A stretch of 64,000 nt of DNA from Pelmatolapia mariae (GCF_036321145.2 NC_086232.1:17073130-17137129), one strand, 5' to 3'. Numbered from the stretch's first letter, positions 39,882 to 51,855 are shown. The notes: generated by a model not told the origin, from the letters alone. Translations and numbers: made by a program.

Positions 39882-42822
39882 TTTTTTTGGTTAGGTTAGT
39901 CAAATGAGTCAATTACAGATCACTAAAATGTTATTGGTCTAAATCTGAGGCCAAAGGATGACTTACTCCACGAAAAATAGATCCTAGCTCACTGTCGACC
40001 TTTTCACGGTTGGAAAGAAACATTCAAATGTGTAACAGATGCTGCTGTTTGTTAACCATGCTGCCTTAATATTTATCCTCCAACCCCCGCATCCCCCAAA
40101 GCACACACTCACACACACAGTTGGTAAGTCAAAAATGCTGTGATTGAATAGTGCTATAAAACACCTATGATGATAACAAAAAACCTTATTTGCAAATGTG
40201 GCCCACAGACAGCATTACAGTTGCTGCCGGTGAAGCTAAAGAGTGTGTGTGCATGTGTGTGGCCACCAAGTCCCAGCATGCTTCTGCATAAGAAAGGAGA
40301 AGCTGATTAACCAGTGCACACCAGCTGTGCCAATCAACTCCACCTGGCACTGCTCCCTGAGCCAGTGTGCATCACCTTTTTTTCCTGCAGCTGAACTAAA
40401 ACCACACTGACTACCACGGTGTTTTAAAAATGTCTCCCTCGTGAGACGAGTTAGAATCTGTGACCATCTCTCGAGGTGAGTGACAGATACACGCACGTCA
40501 TGCTTCATAGAAGAGAAACAGTAATTTGTTGCATTGGTTCTCTGGGTATGCTACTGCTTTGTGTGCACAAATCAGCCAAAAAACACTAAATTCATCATAA
40601 ATGTATTGGCTCTTGTGTGCATACAATACCCTTATTATTATTAGGCTTTAAGATGATTTCTTTTGCACTTTTACATGTACTGACTAGCTTAATAATCACC
40701 ACATATGTTCATGAAGGAGGAATATAAACCGTAAAAAGGACTATTTTTATGAGCAGCATTATGAAAATTCCTTAAACAAAACACCACAATTCCTGGTATC
40801 ATGTAGTTTACAATAAAGCATTTCCCATGATCCAGTATTATAACGCACATACCCTAGATGTGCCATTTGCCCAGCTGATAAATTTATCAGCACTTTAAAA
40901 TGTGTTGTCTCTTTTTATTAACAAGTCAGGGACAAACCGGTGAAGACCTGAATGGTAAATTAATTGGTTTCAGCATTGCCATCAACATTTCTCTGGGTTT
41001 TACAATCCTGCCAAACATTTCTGGAGTAGCTAAGCAGTAAGTGGGATTTGAGAATCTCAGTCAAACAAATTGTTTTTGCAAGAGCTGACACAGGCACCAT
41101 ATCTCCAGTGATATCCTCACAGTTGACAGATAATATTCTCTGCAGCCGCACTTACTGTTCCAAGCCACTTGAAAATTAGATAGCCAAATATTGCATAGAG
41201 CCTGAAAAAAGAGACGTGCTCAAATATGGTGTAAAGACCAAAGACTTCAGATGTTTTCACTGTTGTCTCTTGAAGTAATTGCACTTCCAGTCTCCAGTTA
41301 ATAAGGAAATATGGAACACTTAACCGCCTATAAAATAAATCTCCCTTAAGAGAAGCCCATTCTTCCCATCCCATGGTGACTGGTATTGGACATCAAAGAA
41401 AAATCCAATTAAGAACTGCCGGGTGAATTAAATACCACCGCTCTCGTCCTCTGTCCCTCTCCTTTAATTCATACCTCTTCAGGCCGTTTTTGAAGCAGAT
41501 TGTATGCTCCACTTAACTTCCAGCTCAGCTTAAGTTGAACACCATGCTAAAGTTTTGCTGCTTCTTCCTTGGAGTGCATGACTTTGAAGGGACTTTGGAA
41601 TTACAGCAGCTCACTTGAAACTCTTCAAAGAAGAGCTGGTTGCAGCTGCAGGTAAAAAAAAAAAAAAAAAAAAGATAAAAAATAGTTAGTCATATTCATC
41701 TAACATGAAAGGGCATTATCAGAACCATATACACTGAAATCATGAGGCCAGATCTGTCCAACACTTGTCATAAATGCATCAGAACTGTTTGATTGTTTTA
41801 ATGTCTTTTCTGTGTGTTTTGCAATCCATGATAAATGCCAGCTACTGTATTGCTATTAAAAATAGCAGCTTAAAGCCTCTGCCTCTTAATCTAGTGATAT
41901 CACCGGGTCAAACTCTGATTAATAATCCGATTTGTGACCAAATCTCTGTACATTTTTTTTTTTTGAAAAAACAGCAACATTTTCATAAGCCTCAACTTTA
42001 TATTCATGCTTAGCATTTACTATCAAATGTTAACATACTAAACTTAAACGTGGAAATTAACATGGTGTAATTATACCTGTGTCAACATGATGGAATTAAA
42101 GACTTGGAGTCAATTATTTCAGCAAGTGACTCAAAAATAATGAAACTTCAAAGTAATCATGATGTGGGCAGAGGAGCAGAGCCACTGTAACTATCTTTAA
42201 CTATCTTAACATCTGTGATATAGTTCGTCTCACTGGTGTCAGATCAGGAAATGTATCTTTTAGTCTTTTAACCATGCTAATGGGCTAAGTTAGCATGGTT
42301 ATCTTAGCATTCAGCTCAAAGCACCATAGTTCACTAAATGAAATTCCCCCCAAAATGTGAACCACCTCATTGTCTTCAAGCTTATGTCTCGCAAAAAAGA
42401 TCATGTTTCCAGGAGGAAAAACATAAATACAGGCACAAAATAAGGAACCAAAGGAAGTATGTAGGTCAGAGAAATCATTTAGGTTTATATAAAGGACATT
42501 GTTAACATATGATAAGGTACACCGGCCGCGTCAGTGCTCTCTATTGTCCGACCTTGGCATCTGGTTAGTGTTCTGTTATTCCTCTCTGAAAGCTTTACAG
42601 CCTACCTAATGGAAGACAATGGTATGATCAAAGCTTTATGTCATTATAAGCAGGCCCCAGGTCCAGCTCATCTCTTCTTGTTTAATGATGAAACAAATTA
42701 ATATAGACTGGATTGCAGACATAACAGCTTCTCTGGAATCTATATAACAACTAAGGGACATGCTGATCTTTCAGTATTTTACACTATAAATATATGCTAT
42801 ATATACTAGAAAGTGGGTTAGC
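39882..42822. other. unassigned sequence, no gene seen
   Basis: Short frames only. A poly(A) run of about 20 is at 41656-41674. No terminal repeats were recognised. Confidence 0.4.
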
Positions 42823-44277
42823 ATATTTGTGGTCTGGTCAACATACACTAAAATTGGGTATGAATGTTATGGTAATTTGGGGCCTTCAATGTTTTTTTTA
42901 ACTATCCTTTTTCCACGGTGGAATGATTGTACAGCATACATCTTTAATAATTGTACACAAGTTCAAACAGTTGTGCACAAGTACAAATTATTTGGATATC
43001 ACCATTTTGCCAAGGTCTGGAAGAAGACTGTCACCCTTTGATGAAACGAAATTGGTTAAGATATTCAGGAACAAACCAGGAACCACTAAGGCTCAAGCCT
43101 GCTATGAAGTGGAAACTGCTGGAACACCAGCGTCGCTGTGCACAGTGAAGCCAGTTTTAAATTGCCACTGCTCCAATTGAGTCCTTGAAGTTTGACTGAA
43201 GTTTGCAGCTGCCCGGTTTTAAGGTCAGATGTGACCAAGATCGAGCTATTGGGCACAGTGATAAGAGGTATGTTTGGAGGAGTAAAGGTGAGGCTTTCAA
43301 ACCCGAGAACACTGAACCAACTGTCAAGCATGGTGGTGGTAGCATCATGCTTGGGACTGTTTTGCTGCCAGTTGCACAAAGTGGATGGAACAATGAAAGA
43401 GGAGGACCACCTCCAAATCTTCAACTTCCCCTCAAATCAACAGCTAGATTGTTGACACGATAGGATATTCTTACATGACAATGATTGTAAATAAATATCA
43501 GAACTGGTTTTGGAATGGATACAGCAGGCTAACATTAAGCTTCTATAACTGCTGAGCTCTATTGAAAATCTGCGGACTTTGCTTAAAAGCCAACTTAATG
43601 AAAGGAAAACCAACCATTTTAAATCAACTTTGCTAATTCGGCCTAGAAGAGCAGTAAAATATCCAAAAATTATACCAGATGTTTGTTGATGGCTACTGAA
43701 AAGAATCAAGGTGCAACTTGCTAAAGAACACTTAGCCTATATGTATGCTTTAAGCCCCACGTGAATTAGAGAAAACCCAAAATAAATTCAAACTTGTGCA
43801 CCCTATTCTTGTTTTTAAATTCATTAAAAAACTATACGGGCAGTACGGTGGCACGGTGGTTAGCACTGTTGCCTCACAGCAAGAAGGTCCTGAGTCCAAT
43901 TCCACCATCAGGGTCTTTCTGTGTGGCGTTTGCATGTTATCCCTGTGTTTGCTTAAGTTCTCTCCGGGTACTCCGGCTTCCTCCCACAGTCCAGAGACAT
44001 GCAGTTAGTGGGGATAGGTTAACTTGAAAGTCTAAATTGCCCATAGGTGTGAATGTGAGTGTGAATGGTTGTCTGTGTCTATGTGTTAGCCCTGCGACAG
44101 ACTGGCGACCTGTCCAGGGTATACCCTGCCTTTCGCCCTATGACAGATGGGATAGGCTCCAGCACCCCGCAACCCTGAATTGGAGAATGGATGGATGGAT
44201 AAAAAAAACTATACACTTAAATATTCGACCAGAACTGTGCCATAGTATTTTGTAGTTTCATGTAAACTTGACTGTAT
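42823..44277 (+). mobile_element. Tc1-like transposon (family B), decayed, carrying a SINE
   Basis: Terminal inverted repeats are still visible: GTGGTCTGGTCAACATACACT near 42829-42849 and CATGTAAACTTGACTGTA near 44260-44277, the usual 'gtcaaaagtttacatacact' type. Plus-strand pieces of transposase run in order: DETKLVKIFRNKPGTTKAQACYEVE (HTH region, around 43040-43110), then a block ending in IELLGT and the GEAFKP region (43240-43310), TVKHGGGSIMLG (43320-43355), NPQ-type QLPLKSTARL, and a C-terminal KRIKVQLAKEHLAY near 43690-43740. Several frameshifts, stops and a deletion over the QDNDPKH box kill it. Without the SINE it spans about 1.1 kb. Confidence 0.85.
43838..44202 (+). mobile_element. 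complete tRNA-derived SINE with 12-bp target duplication
   Basis: It begins GGGCAGTACGGTGGCACGG, with a tRNA-like head: A-box GTGGTTAGCACTG (about 43856-43868) and B-box-like GTCCTGAGTCCAATTCC (about 43887-43903). A conserved middle, 'ctccgggtactccggcttcctcccacagtcc', follows, and the tail contains 'gcgacctgtccagggtataccctgcc' and ends in GGATGGATGGATA. Perfect 12-bp direct repeats AAAAAACTATAC flank it (43826-43837 and 44203-44214), as expected of LINE-driven retroposition. The copy lies in the 3' part of a Tc1 element. Fragments at 0.95, 7.6, 15.8 and 30.6 kb are relatives. Confidence 0.85.
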
Positions 44278-45849
44278 GAATAAACGTACAAGTACAACAC
44301 TCAGCACAGAAACCTCTGTGGGTTTTTTTGTTTCAGATATGAGTGTGCACATACTGAAGCGCTACACAGCTCTGTGTTATAGTATCATTACAACACTGAC
44401 TGAATGGTGTATTCTTTTAGGTTTACACTGTGGAAAAAAAGGGGGGGGGGAGCACAGAAGGTTTTTGCAGTCATTTTATTGGTGCTACCAATGGCTTTCC
44501 ACTCTGACAGGTCTGCACAACTCTCCCAGGAATCTCATGAATATATTTAGAACTATTAAACCATTTTTAAAAAGCTATTTTGCATGCATACAGTCTAATC
44601 ATTACAATGCAAATGAGACCGGTGGGATGGTAAATAATGTGTGAATGAGAAAATGGATAAGAAAACCACTTGGATGCACATTTGTGGGACCAACCACATT
44701 AGTTTGGATGCCCATTATAGTCAACCTTTATTGTAGTTTTTGTACACTATCATGAAGAATTGTGATTTTTTTTTTTTTTTTTTTTTTTTGTAACACAGAC
44801 TTACCTGTGCATGTTTCACACACTGCACAATATTGCTTACTGTCCTTGGCAAGATGTTTTGTGTTTGCTATTAGCTCTGTTTGATTCTGTCACTGAGATG
44901 TATTCCAATACTTTCATTTACAAAATCAATGACTGTGGAAATGGGTAACATCCTATGAGACAACTGAGGTGACATTTTTCACTGCGGCAGGCTGTGATAG
45001 CAATCTGCTCGGAGGTAAGACGGGTCTTTGAAGCAACGACTGAACTCATCATCTCTATAAACCATCAGGGGTCCTGCTGCACAACCTACACACTCAGACA
45101 AAGGCAGGGAGTTGTGAGCAAATCTGTCACCCAGCATATTTTACAAACATGACTCATGTTAGGGAGAGCTGTGGGAATATAAAGAGCAGTTAAAACACCT
45201 AGTTGGTGTTTTCTGGATATCTATGATAAAGAATTTGAATGATGAAATATAAACATCAAGTGGCTAAGATGAAACATGAAAGCTGTAGCTCCCACTGAGT
45301 CCACTGAGGGCATCCTCCAGTTTTAGCCTGTTCCAGTTAGGCCTGTATTAATACCACCAAAGCACATTACTTCGGAAAATGCTGTGGAAATCTTTTTGAG
45401 ACCCGGTTTTCACTTTCATTTCAGGAGAGTCAGATGTCAAAGCAGTAACATTTATTACATCTTGGTACCAAGGTAGAAAAGCCTGAATAGACGTATTGGC
45501 GGGACTAATAATCATCCAGTTCTGAAGGCTGCCCTTCAACAGAGAGTATTTGTGGTCATCATCATTTCCTCAGCCCGCCTGCCCCTTCCAGATGAAGCGA
45601 GCACAACTCTTTCACCTTTAGTCTAAAAAGGAACAACCAGAATTCAGTCTTATCTTGCTAAATTAGATAAAAGAGCCCCAACAGGCCTTTGGGGCTTTCA
45701 CAGACACAAATGAGATACACATGAGCAGAGACCCAGAGGTCAGCCAAGGGATCATCAACGAATCAGTTCATGCGATTTACTTGGTGTTCCTACTAGTTCT
45801 TAAACTTATATGAAGTGGAGCATGGGAGGAATGGTGAACGAAATTATAC
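44278..45849. other. unassigned sequence; poly(T) at 44766-44789
   Basis: No gene was recognised. The 24-T run may be a decayed minus-strand retroelement tail, but no body was identified. Confidence 0.4.
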
Positions 45850-46230
45850 TGTTTAATAAGTACAGGGTTCCTATAGGGCACAGTGGAAACTGTACCCTGT
45901 AGGAATACAAACTGGTGTATTCTGGTGTATAGTGAATGATAGCATTGCACAGTTGCTGCAGATATCTTTGCTGCTGCAGATGACTATCTTTGTTCCACCA
46001 AATCCCAAGGGTGCTCTACTGGATTGAGATCTTTTGACTGTGAAGGCGATCTGAGTACACTGAACTCACTGTAATGTCCAAGAAACCAGTTTGAGATGAT
46101 CTATGCTTTGTGACATGCCATGTTATAATGCTGGAAGCAGCCATCAGAAGATGGTACATTGTGCTCATAAAGGATCCATTAAAAGGGACCATTACCACTA
46201 CTGCCTAAGAAGTGTCCGGTGAGTGTCTGT
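45850..46230 (-). mobile_element. Tc1/mariner-type transposon, internally deleted (family C)
   Basis: Plus-strand text 'ggtgctctactggattgagatcttttgactgtgaagg', 'caagaaaccagtttgagatgat' and 'ggaagcagccatcagaagatggtaca' is the minus-strand transposase region of a fish element ending in 'gtggccggtgagtgt'. The matching right terminus here is AGTGTCCGGTGAGTG (46212-46226). Most of the gene is deleted. A 15-bp imperfect hairpin lies at 45870-45903. Confidence 0.65.
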
Positions 46231-47555
46231 TTCAATTATGCAATAAATCAACTCAATAAAAATAAACAAATCACACTTAATTCAAAAAATTTGGCAAGCT
46301 GAAATAAACCATAATTATTACTTTGCAAAGCACAAAACAAAATAACCAAAATAACTTAAAATAACAAATTAGCCAATAATTTGTGTTTGTTTATTTGGTG
46401 ATTTGAAGGCACATGGACCAGTGGATTTATTTCTGCAGCCTTTAATCTTGTCTGGGAGAACACACTACCAGTAAAACAATGTTACAATGCAATATTTCTG
46501 TCTTTCTTAAAAGTTTGTTGTCAAACATAAAAGCAATCAACGAGATCCTTCTGAAATTAATTAAACGCAAAATGCTAGAATAAACTTGGATGCGCGTGGA
46601 ATAAAAATCAAGTTGTTTTACATCCACAACAGGACGCTGTTAAACCTGTCATACATCAGATGTCAAAGGGTGAACAGATTCTGGTGATAAATCAAAGTGG
46701 CATGTGCTGTGTGCCACTAATTATCGCTCTTTTGCCTATCATTAAGCCACTGAATGTGCTCTTCTTCTTTTTTTTATGAACACCTATTTTAATTAAGAGA
46801 AATACTGCTGTGTGTGGAGATTAGTCACTTCACTTCCCTAAACTACTCCATTAATCTTACTCTGTGCACTGGAAGTCATTACATTGTGTTTTGGTCCATT
46901 TGTTTAGATCATATTGTAACTGCCATAATCTCTTTCCACTTGGACTATGTTTGACTTTCTGTCATGAGCTGCAGAGTTTAGTGTGTGTGTGTTTTTTTTC
47001 ATGCTTCATATTTTTTTATTTTCATGTAAGAAAGGGCTGTGGTCATGTTCATGATAAACAAACAATTTTTGTATTCCGTAAAATGTTTTTATTTTTATTA
47101 TTTAAATAGGGTTAACAGGGGCGGGGGGAGGGGCATCAAATGAGGCCTGAAGAATCAGGATCGGAAAAGGTCAGAAGTTGTTCTTTCTAGCTTGTAGTAA
47201 GAGATAGTTAAGATTAGCCATATTTTCACTTCAGGAAAGGCTTTGTTTCCTTTAGATGAGGGTGCTGCATGAGTAAAACAGGCAGCAGACAAGAAATAGG
47301 ACAACCACTTGCTAGCTGTGAACTGACAGGACTATTACCTGCGCTTTTGTCACATTAGTGCAAATTGGTGGAAATTCCCACAATCAGACATCACACAGTC
47401 TTTGTACTAGAGAGATGGCAGGTTAAAGACTGTGTCATGCATTTGCAAACGTGTCATCTACCGAGTGTGTTTTCTTTTATGCCAAAATACCTGCCCGGTG
47501 CTTTCATATAAGGCTTGATTTATTTGGCAGTTTGTTAATTTGGTGCATTTAGTGA
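46231..47555. other. unassigned sequence; possible conserved block at 46.67-46.87 kb
   Basis: No gene was recognised. 46670-46870 is free of repeats, and its homeodomain-type words (CTAATTATC, CATTAAGCC) make it worth a conservation test. Confidence 0.35.
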
Positions 47556-47700
47556 CTCCATAGTGTAGTGATTTACATAATAGAGTAACAAGCAAAAGAT
47601 CTCTCATTCAAATCTGAGAGGAGACACAAAACGCTTTGAGGTTGTATCAGGAAGGGCATCCAGTGAAAAAATAAAAATCTGCTAAAGTCCTATTGCATTA
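47556..47700 (+). mobile_element. tRNA-derived SINE fragment
   Basis: An A-box-like CATAGTGTAGTGATTTAC is followed by a B-box-like CATTCAAATCTGAG and by 'ggttgtatcaggaagggcatccagtg'. It parallels the fragment at 815-935. No clear tail or duplication was found. Confidence 0.55.
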
Positions 47701-48130
47701 GTATTGATTGAATACTGATATTAGCACTGGTATTGATACTATCAATATTTGGATCAATCCGCCCACCTCTACTATCCTACTATCCCTTTGTGAACAGGGG
47801 ATTAGCCCGAAGTAGCTTTGTTCCAATTGTGTGTGATGAGGGATGAGAATCTGTACCCATTGCTTCCAGCTTGTTTATCTCCCCCGGTTTTGCCAGGTGG
47901 AGTAATAAAGTCAAGACTTTCCTAAACCTGTAATGTTGCTCATTCTCACCTCCATTAGGTAAGGTAATGTGGGTTGTCTTTTGTTCATGTCATATGACAG
48001 CAAAATTAAAAGAAAACGCAGAATTTTCTATGAAATTAAGTATAAAATTGAGAGCTTACATAATACTTTATGTACTATCACTTCAGGTTGTAAACTGACA
48101 GATTTTTGCAATAGACAGTCTGTATACACA
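47701..48130. other. unassigned sequence
   Basis: No signature was recognised. Confidence 0.35.
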
Positions 48131-48166
48131 CAGAGAGAGAGAGAGAGAGTGAGATATAGATATATC

Positions 48167-48200
<34 letters not shown>

Positions 48201-48203
48201 TAT
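48131..48203. repeat. compound (GA)n/(TA)n microsatellite
   Basis: GA units, then GATATA and TATA words, then GA units again. It directly abuts the Rex6-like fragment. Confidence 0.95.
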
Positions 48204-48670
48204 CCAGTAACCATCACAGTGGCAGACATCCAAGAAAGGGTCTCCAGTATGAAGAGTTGGACAGCACCAGGCCCTGACATGGTTCATGCTTACTGGCTGA
48301 AGAAGCTGACTGTACTCCACGAGCGCCTGACAGCACAAATGAACCAGCTGCTAGTTGACGAGAGACACCCGGAATGGCTAACCGAAGCCGAAGGCCGGAC
48401 AGTCCTGATCCTCAAGGACCCCCAGAAGGGACCGGTCCCGTCCAACTACCAACCAATAACCTGCCTCAGCACCACGTGGAAGCTCCTGTGATGCATCATA
48501 GGGGCTAAGATGAACAGGCACATGGGTCAATACATGAGCGGGGCACAGAAAGGGATGGGCAAGAATACCAGAGGCACAAAACACCAGCTACTGGTAGGCT
48601 GAGCAGTCAGCCGAGACTGCAAGACTAGGCTGACCAACCTGTGCACTGCCTGGATTGATTACAAGAAGGC
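48204..48670 (+). pseudogene. internal fragment of Rex6-like LINE RT
   Basis: The plus-strand frame reads VADIQERVSSMKSWTAPGPD and continues through the VLILKDPQKG and NYQPITCLST blocks, matching the minus-strand copy at 21675-24550 (residues about 207-359 there). Identity looks very high by eye. In-frame stops lie near 48489 and 48599, and a short duplication gives an extra Glu-Ala. The fragment is cut off in mid-domain at both ends: the left end meets GA/TA repeats and the right end (TACAAGAAGGC, motif A) meets an ATAG repeat. No 3' UTR or tail is present, so it is not a simple 5'-truncated retrotransposition product. Confidence 0.85.
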
Positions 48671-48686
48671 ATAGATAGATAGATAG
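48671..48686. repeat. (ATAG)4 tract
   Basis: Four ATAG units directly abut the right end of the LINE fragment. Confidence 0.9.
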
Positions 48687-50469
48687 ATTTTTATTTATCT
48701 TTTTTACATTTTATTTTTTTTACCTTTGGTCTCTGTTTCAAATAACGTTACACAAGCCTGTCAAAAGAAAAGACGTTGGATGGGATAGCTACACGTTGAC
48801 TGAGAAAAACAAAACTCTCCAAGGGACTCTTTGAAAAAAATACAAAATTACAAAAATATTCCTTCATTCCCACAGCATGGCCTCTGCGGATTTGGAGCTT
48901 TTTAGCACTTGCCCAAAGTTGTTCAGTTAGTGATCTGGCATTGGTGATGCTAGTTGCGAATTCTTCCCTCAAGGTAAAAACCCAAGAGGGACAACTTCTT
49001 TTTTTCCCTGCAGAAAGACCTCTGCCAAGAATAAATGGTTTAAGCAAATAACATTTACAGGGGCGGGTACACTTATCTGCTTTGTACTAGAATAAAATCG
49101 GCATTTCTTTGTGCCTCATCCTCTCAGTCATTTTCTGTGGATGGACTTAATGACTATTAATTATATCAGTCAGCTGTCTACAGGGCATGAGCAGATGGAC
49201 TGAGTGATCAAATAATGAGCCATGATGGATGCTTTTTTTATGTGTCATCCAGTTATTTTCACACTTTCTGAAAAGCTCTGAGAGACTGGCTAATTCTTTG
49301 GGTGCACGGGGCCTGTTAGCCTATATTAACATATCAAATTATGAAAAAGTACAAAAGACGGACATAAACTCAATCCCACGTGTATGCCACTACAAGCAGT
49401 GCTCCTCTTCATCACCTCCTTGCCCTTGCTTCTCCCACACTCAGCGATTATGCGTTGTCTCTCTCCTTTAGGTCTGGCCCTCTTTAGCATCTCTGCAAAA
49501 CCTGCAGAGCAAAGGTTTTGAGATGATTTGGCCCCATCAAAGACTTAGAATTATTCACTCCGTTTCTGTACGATTGTTCTGCATACCAGATTCACAGCAT
49601 GATTAAATCTACCTCCTACACACTCGCCTCCTCTCTACTGTCACTCACACCTCGCTAAGGCAGCACTGTCATAGTCTGTTATCAGGCTCGATATTCCCCC
49701 ACTGGCATTTTCTATTCTGTCTAGAGAATAGGTATCAGAGAAAAAAGAAAACACAGACAAGGGAATGTTTTCTTTGGTAAATTCAGCCAGCAGGGAAGGA
49801 AAATAACAAAGTGAGGTTTTGTTTTGTTGACAGAAATACTGAGTGGCCTTTCTCTACAGGGAGTCGACTGTCATAGCATTTTGATACAGGTACAGTCACA
49901 TCACAGAACACCATGGCAAACTGTTAGCAGTCATCAATTATGCTGCATCTCTTAACAATGCCAGACTTATTCGGTCCCCTGGGAACACTCAAAATGAAGT
50001 GCTTGTTCAGTTAGTGTTGCTCCCTAATGGTTACACCTGCAACACATAGTTTTCTCTCTGACTGTGGAGTGTGTTCAAGTGTGTTTCTGTAGGAGGAGGT
50101 AATTTAACACAACTTCAGCGTTTGCCTAAAGGAATGATACATTCAAACAGTCTCGCTTTGTGTTGTTTACTAGTTCATACTCTCCATCCTGGCCTTACAC
50201 TCAACCAAGTGCCTCAGATAGTTATATGGGTTTTTTTCCCCTTGTGCTTCAGATGAAAAGTTAAAAATATTTTCAGCTGAAAGTTTTCACATTTTAATGT
50301 TTACACACAACCTTTAATATTTCATGGTTTCCTATCCTGACAAAGTTACACTTGTCATTACTTTTTATTAAAAGGTCAACAGCATTCATGTGAAAGCAAT
50401 CACTGAGGTGATACCGAAATAGAGATTTTGTCCTTTTTAAGTCCCGATTTGGTGTTTTGGTTTTGTGGT
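48687..50469. other. unassigned sequence, no gene seen
   Basis: A 99-codon minus-strand frame at 48748-49047 has no known domain. No terminal repeats were recognised. Confidence 0.4.
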
Positions 50470-50890
50470 GAGGAAAGTTACACTTTTTTGTAATTTTGCC
50501 TCTACCCAAGTTCTTTGGATTTTAAAATCAAGCAATCAAGATGTGATTAAAGTGCAGACTTCTCATTTTAATTCAAGGGGTTTAACAAAAGTATCCCAAT
50601 TTTCAAAAAATAATCAACCGATAATTTGTTATCTAGGTGAGGCCACTTCCTTAATTATTCCATAACAAATTAAGCAGACAAAAGTGTGAAATGGGGCCTT
50701 AAGAGATGTCAGTGGAAGTGAAGGCTGAGAAACCAAAATAAATCGATGAAAGAGATAGATAAAAAAAACTTTTGGAGAGGCCAAATCAACAATCTGGTAG
50801 ATTCTTAAAAGAAATGAGTGCAAGTTCAGCATACTGTATTATCTGTCAAACATGGCAGAGGCAGTATTATTGTAGGGGCATACACTGTGT
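50470..50890 (+). mobile_element. Tc1-like transposon, 5' part
   Basis: 'tgtaattttgcctctac', 'caatcaagatgtgattaaagtgcag' and 'ttaattcaaggggtttaacaaaagt' are the leader of the Tc1 group that also occurs at 8946-9985. A piece with 'cttaagagatgtcagtggaagtgaaggctgagaaacc' and 'gagaggccaaatcaacaatctggtagattct' (the HTH region) follows, then, after a deletion, 'ctgtcaaacatggcagaggcag' (VKHGRG-type). The 3' part of a Tc1 resumes after the Rex3 insertion at 51700-51855. Confidence 0.7.
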
Positions 50891-50928
50891 GTGCCCCCCA
50901 CACACAGTGCATTGTGTGTGGGGGGCAC
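50891..50928. repeat. perfect 16-bp inverted repeat, 6-base loop
   Basis: The arms are GTGCCCCCCACACACA (50891-50906) and TGTGTGTGGGGGGCAC (50913-50928) around GTGCAT. It lies between the truncated Tc1 and the Rex3 fragment. Confidence 0.9.
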
Positions 50929-50969
50929 TGCTGACTTCAGCTGTGGCCATAGTGGGGCCGTAGGTGTAG

Positions 50970-51695
50970 CCAAATAGTTGAAGGCTTCCACCTTGGTGAA
51001 ATCAGAATCGTATCTCTGCTTTTTGCAGATGAGGTGGTCCTGTTTTCTTCATCAGGTGGTGGCCTCCAGCTCACACTGGAGCAGGTTGCAGTTTGAAGGA
51101 CCAGGTATGAGAATTACCACCTCCAAGTCTGAGGTTGTGGTCCTCAGGCAGAAAAGGGTGGAGTGGCCACTCCAGGTCAGGGACAAGTTGCTGCCTCAAG
51201 AGGAGGAGTCCAAGTATCTAGGAAAGCTGTCAATCTTTCCTCGATACTTGGTCTTTTGGTCACTACCCAAGTTTTGGCAGTGACCAAAGGAACGAGATGG
51301 TGGATACAAGCATCAGAAATGAGCTTTCTCTAAAGGGTAGCTGGGCTCTCCCTTAGAGATAGGGTGAGGAGTTCAGCTATCCAAAAGAGGCTCACAATAG
51401 ACCCACTAATCCTCCACAATGAAGGGAGACAGTTGAGGTGGTTTGCCTGTCTGACTAGCACTTCTCCTCGATGTCTCCTCGAGCAAGGTGTTCGAGTTAA
51501 GTCCTGCCAGGCAAAGGCCTAGGAGTAGGCCCAGGACACTCTGGGGAGATTATCTCTTGGCTAGCCTGGGAATGCCTCGGTGTTCCCTTGGATAAACTGG
51601 AAGAGGTGGCTAGGGAGAGGGAGGTCTGGGTTTCTCTGCTTAGGCTGCTTCCCCTGCGACCTGGTCCCAGATAAGTAGAAGATGGATGGATGGAT
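50970..51695 (+). mobile_element. Rex3 LINE, 5'-truncated 3' end
   Basis: Plus-strand translation gives the Rex3 RT C-terminal half: VEGFHLGEIRI, then SLLFADEVVLFSSSGGGLQL. The catalytic FADD box is altered to FADE (codons 51022-51033). A stop and frameshift follow, then MRITTSKSEVVVLRQKRVEW and the LLPQEEESKYLG block. Further on, decayed counterparts of the 'KAKLSIYRS' to 'RMPPGRLPGE' region extend to 51660. The element ends with the GATG/GGAT tandem tail typical of Rex3 (51681-51695). It is inactive. Confidence 0.8.
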
Positions 51696-51699
51696 ATTA

Positions 51700-51855
51700 A
51701 AAGCTATTCTTGCAGTATTCTGTAATACCTTTTTTAAACCCCTTAAATTAAATCTAAGGGTTTGGACTTGCTGTTTGTTTTAAAATCCACTGTGTATAGA
51801 GGCAGTTAGAAAGATTGCATTGTTGTCCAAAAACTTCTGAACCTACGTGTATAAC
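51700..51855 (+). mobile_element. Tc1-like transposon, 3' terminal part
   Basis: 'taaaccccttaaattaaatct', 'aaaatccactgtgtatagaggcag' and 'ttgtccaaaaacttctgaacctacgtgtata' match the terminal region of the same Tc1 group as 50470-50890. The two therefore look like one Tc1 split by Rex3. Confidence 0.55.

Noticed and set aside
43838..43910. functional tRNA gene
   Set aside because: The A- and B-box-like head belongs to a SINE with a GGAT tail and target duplication. The sequence does not fold as a full tRNA.
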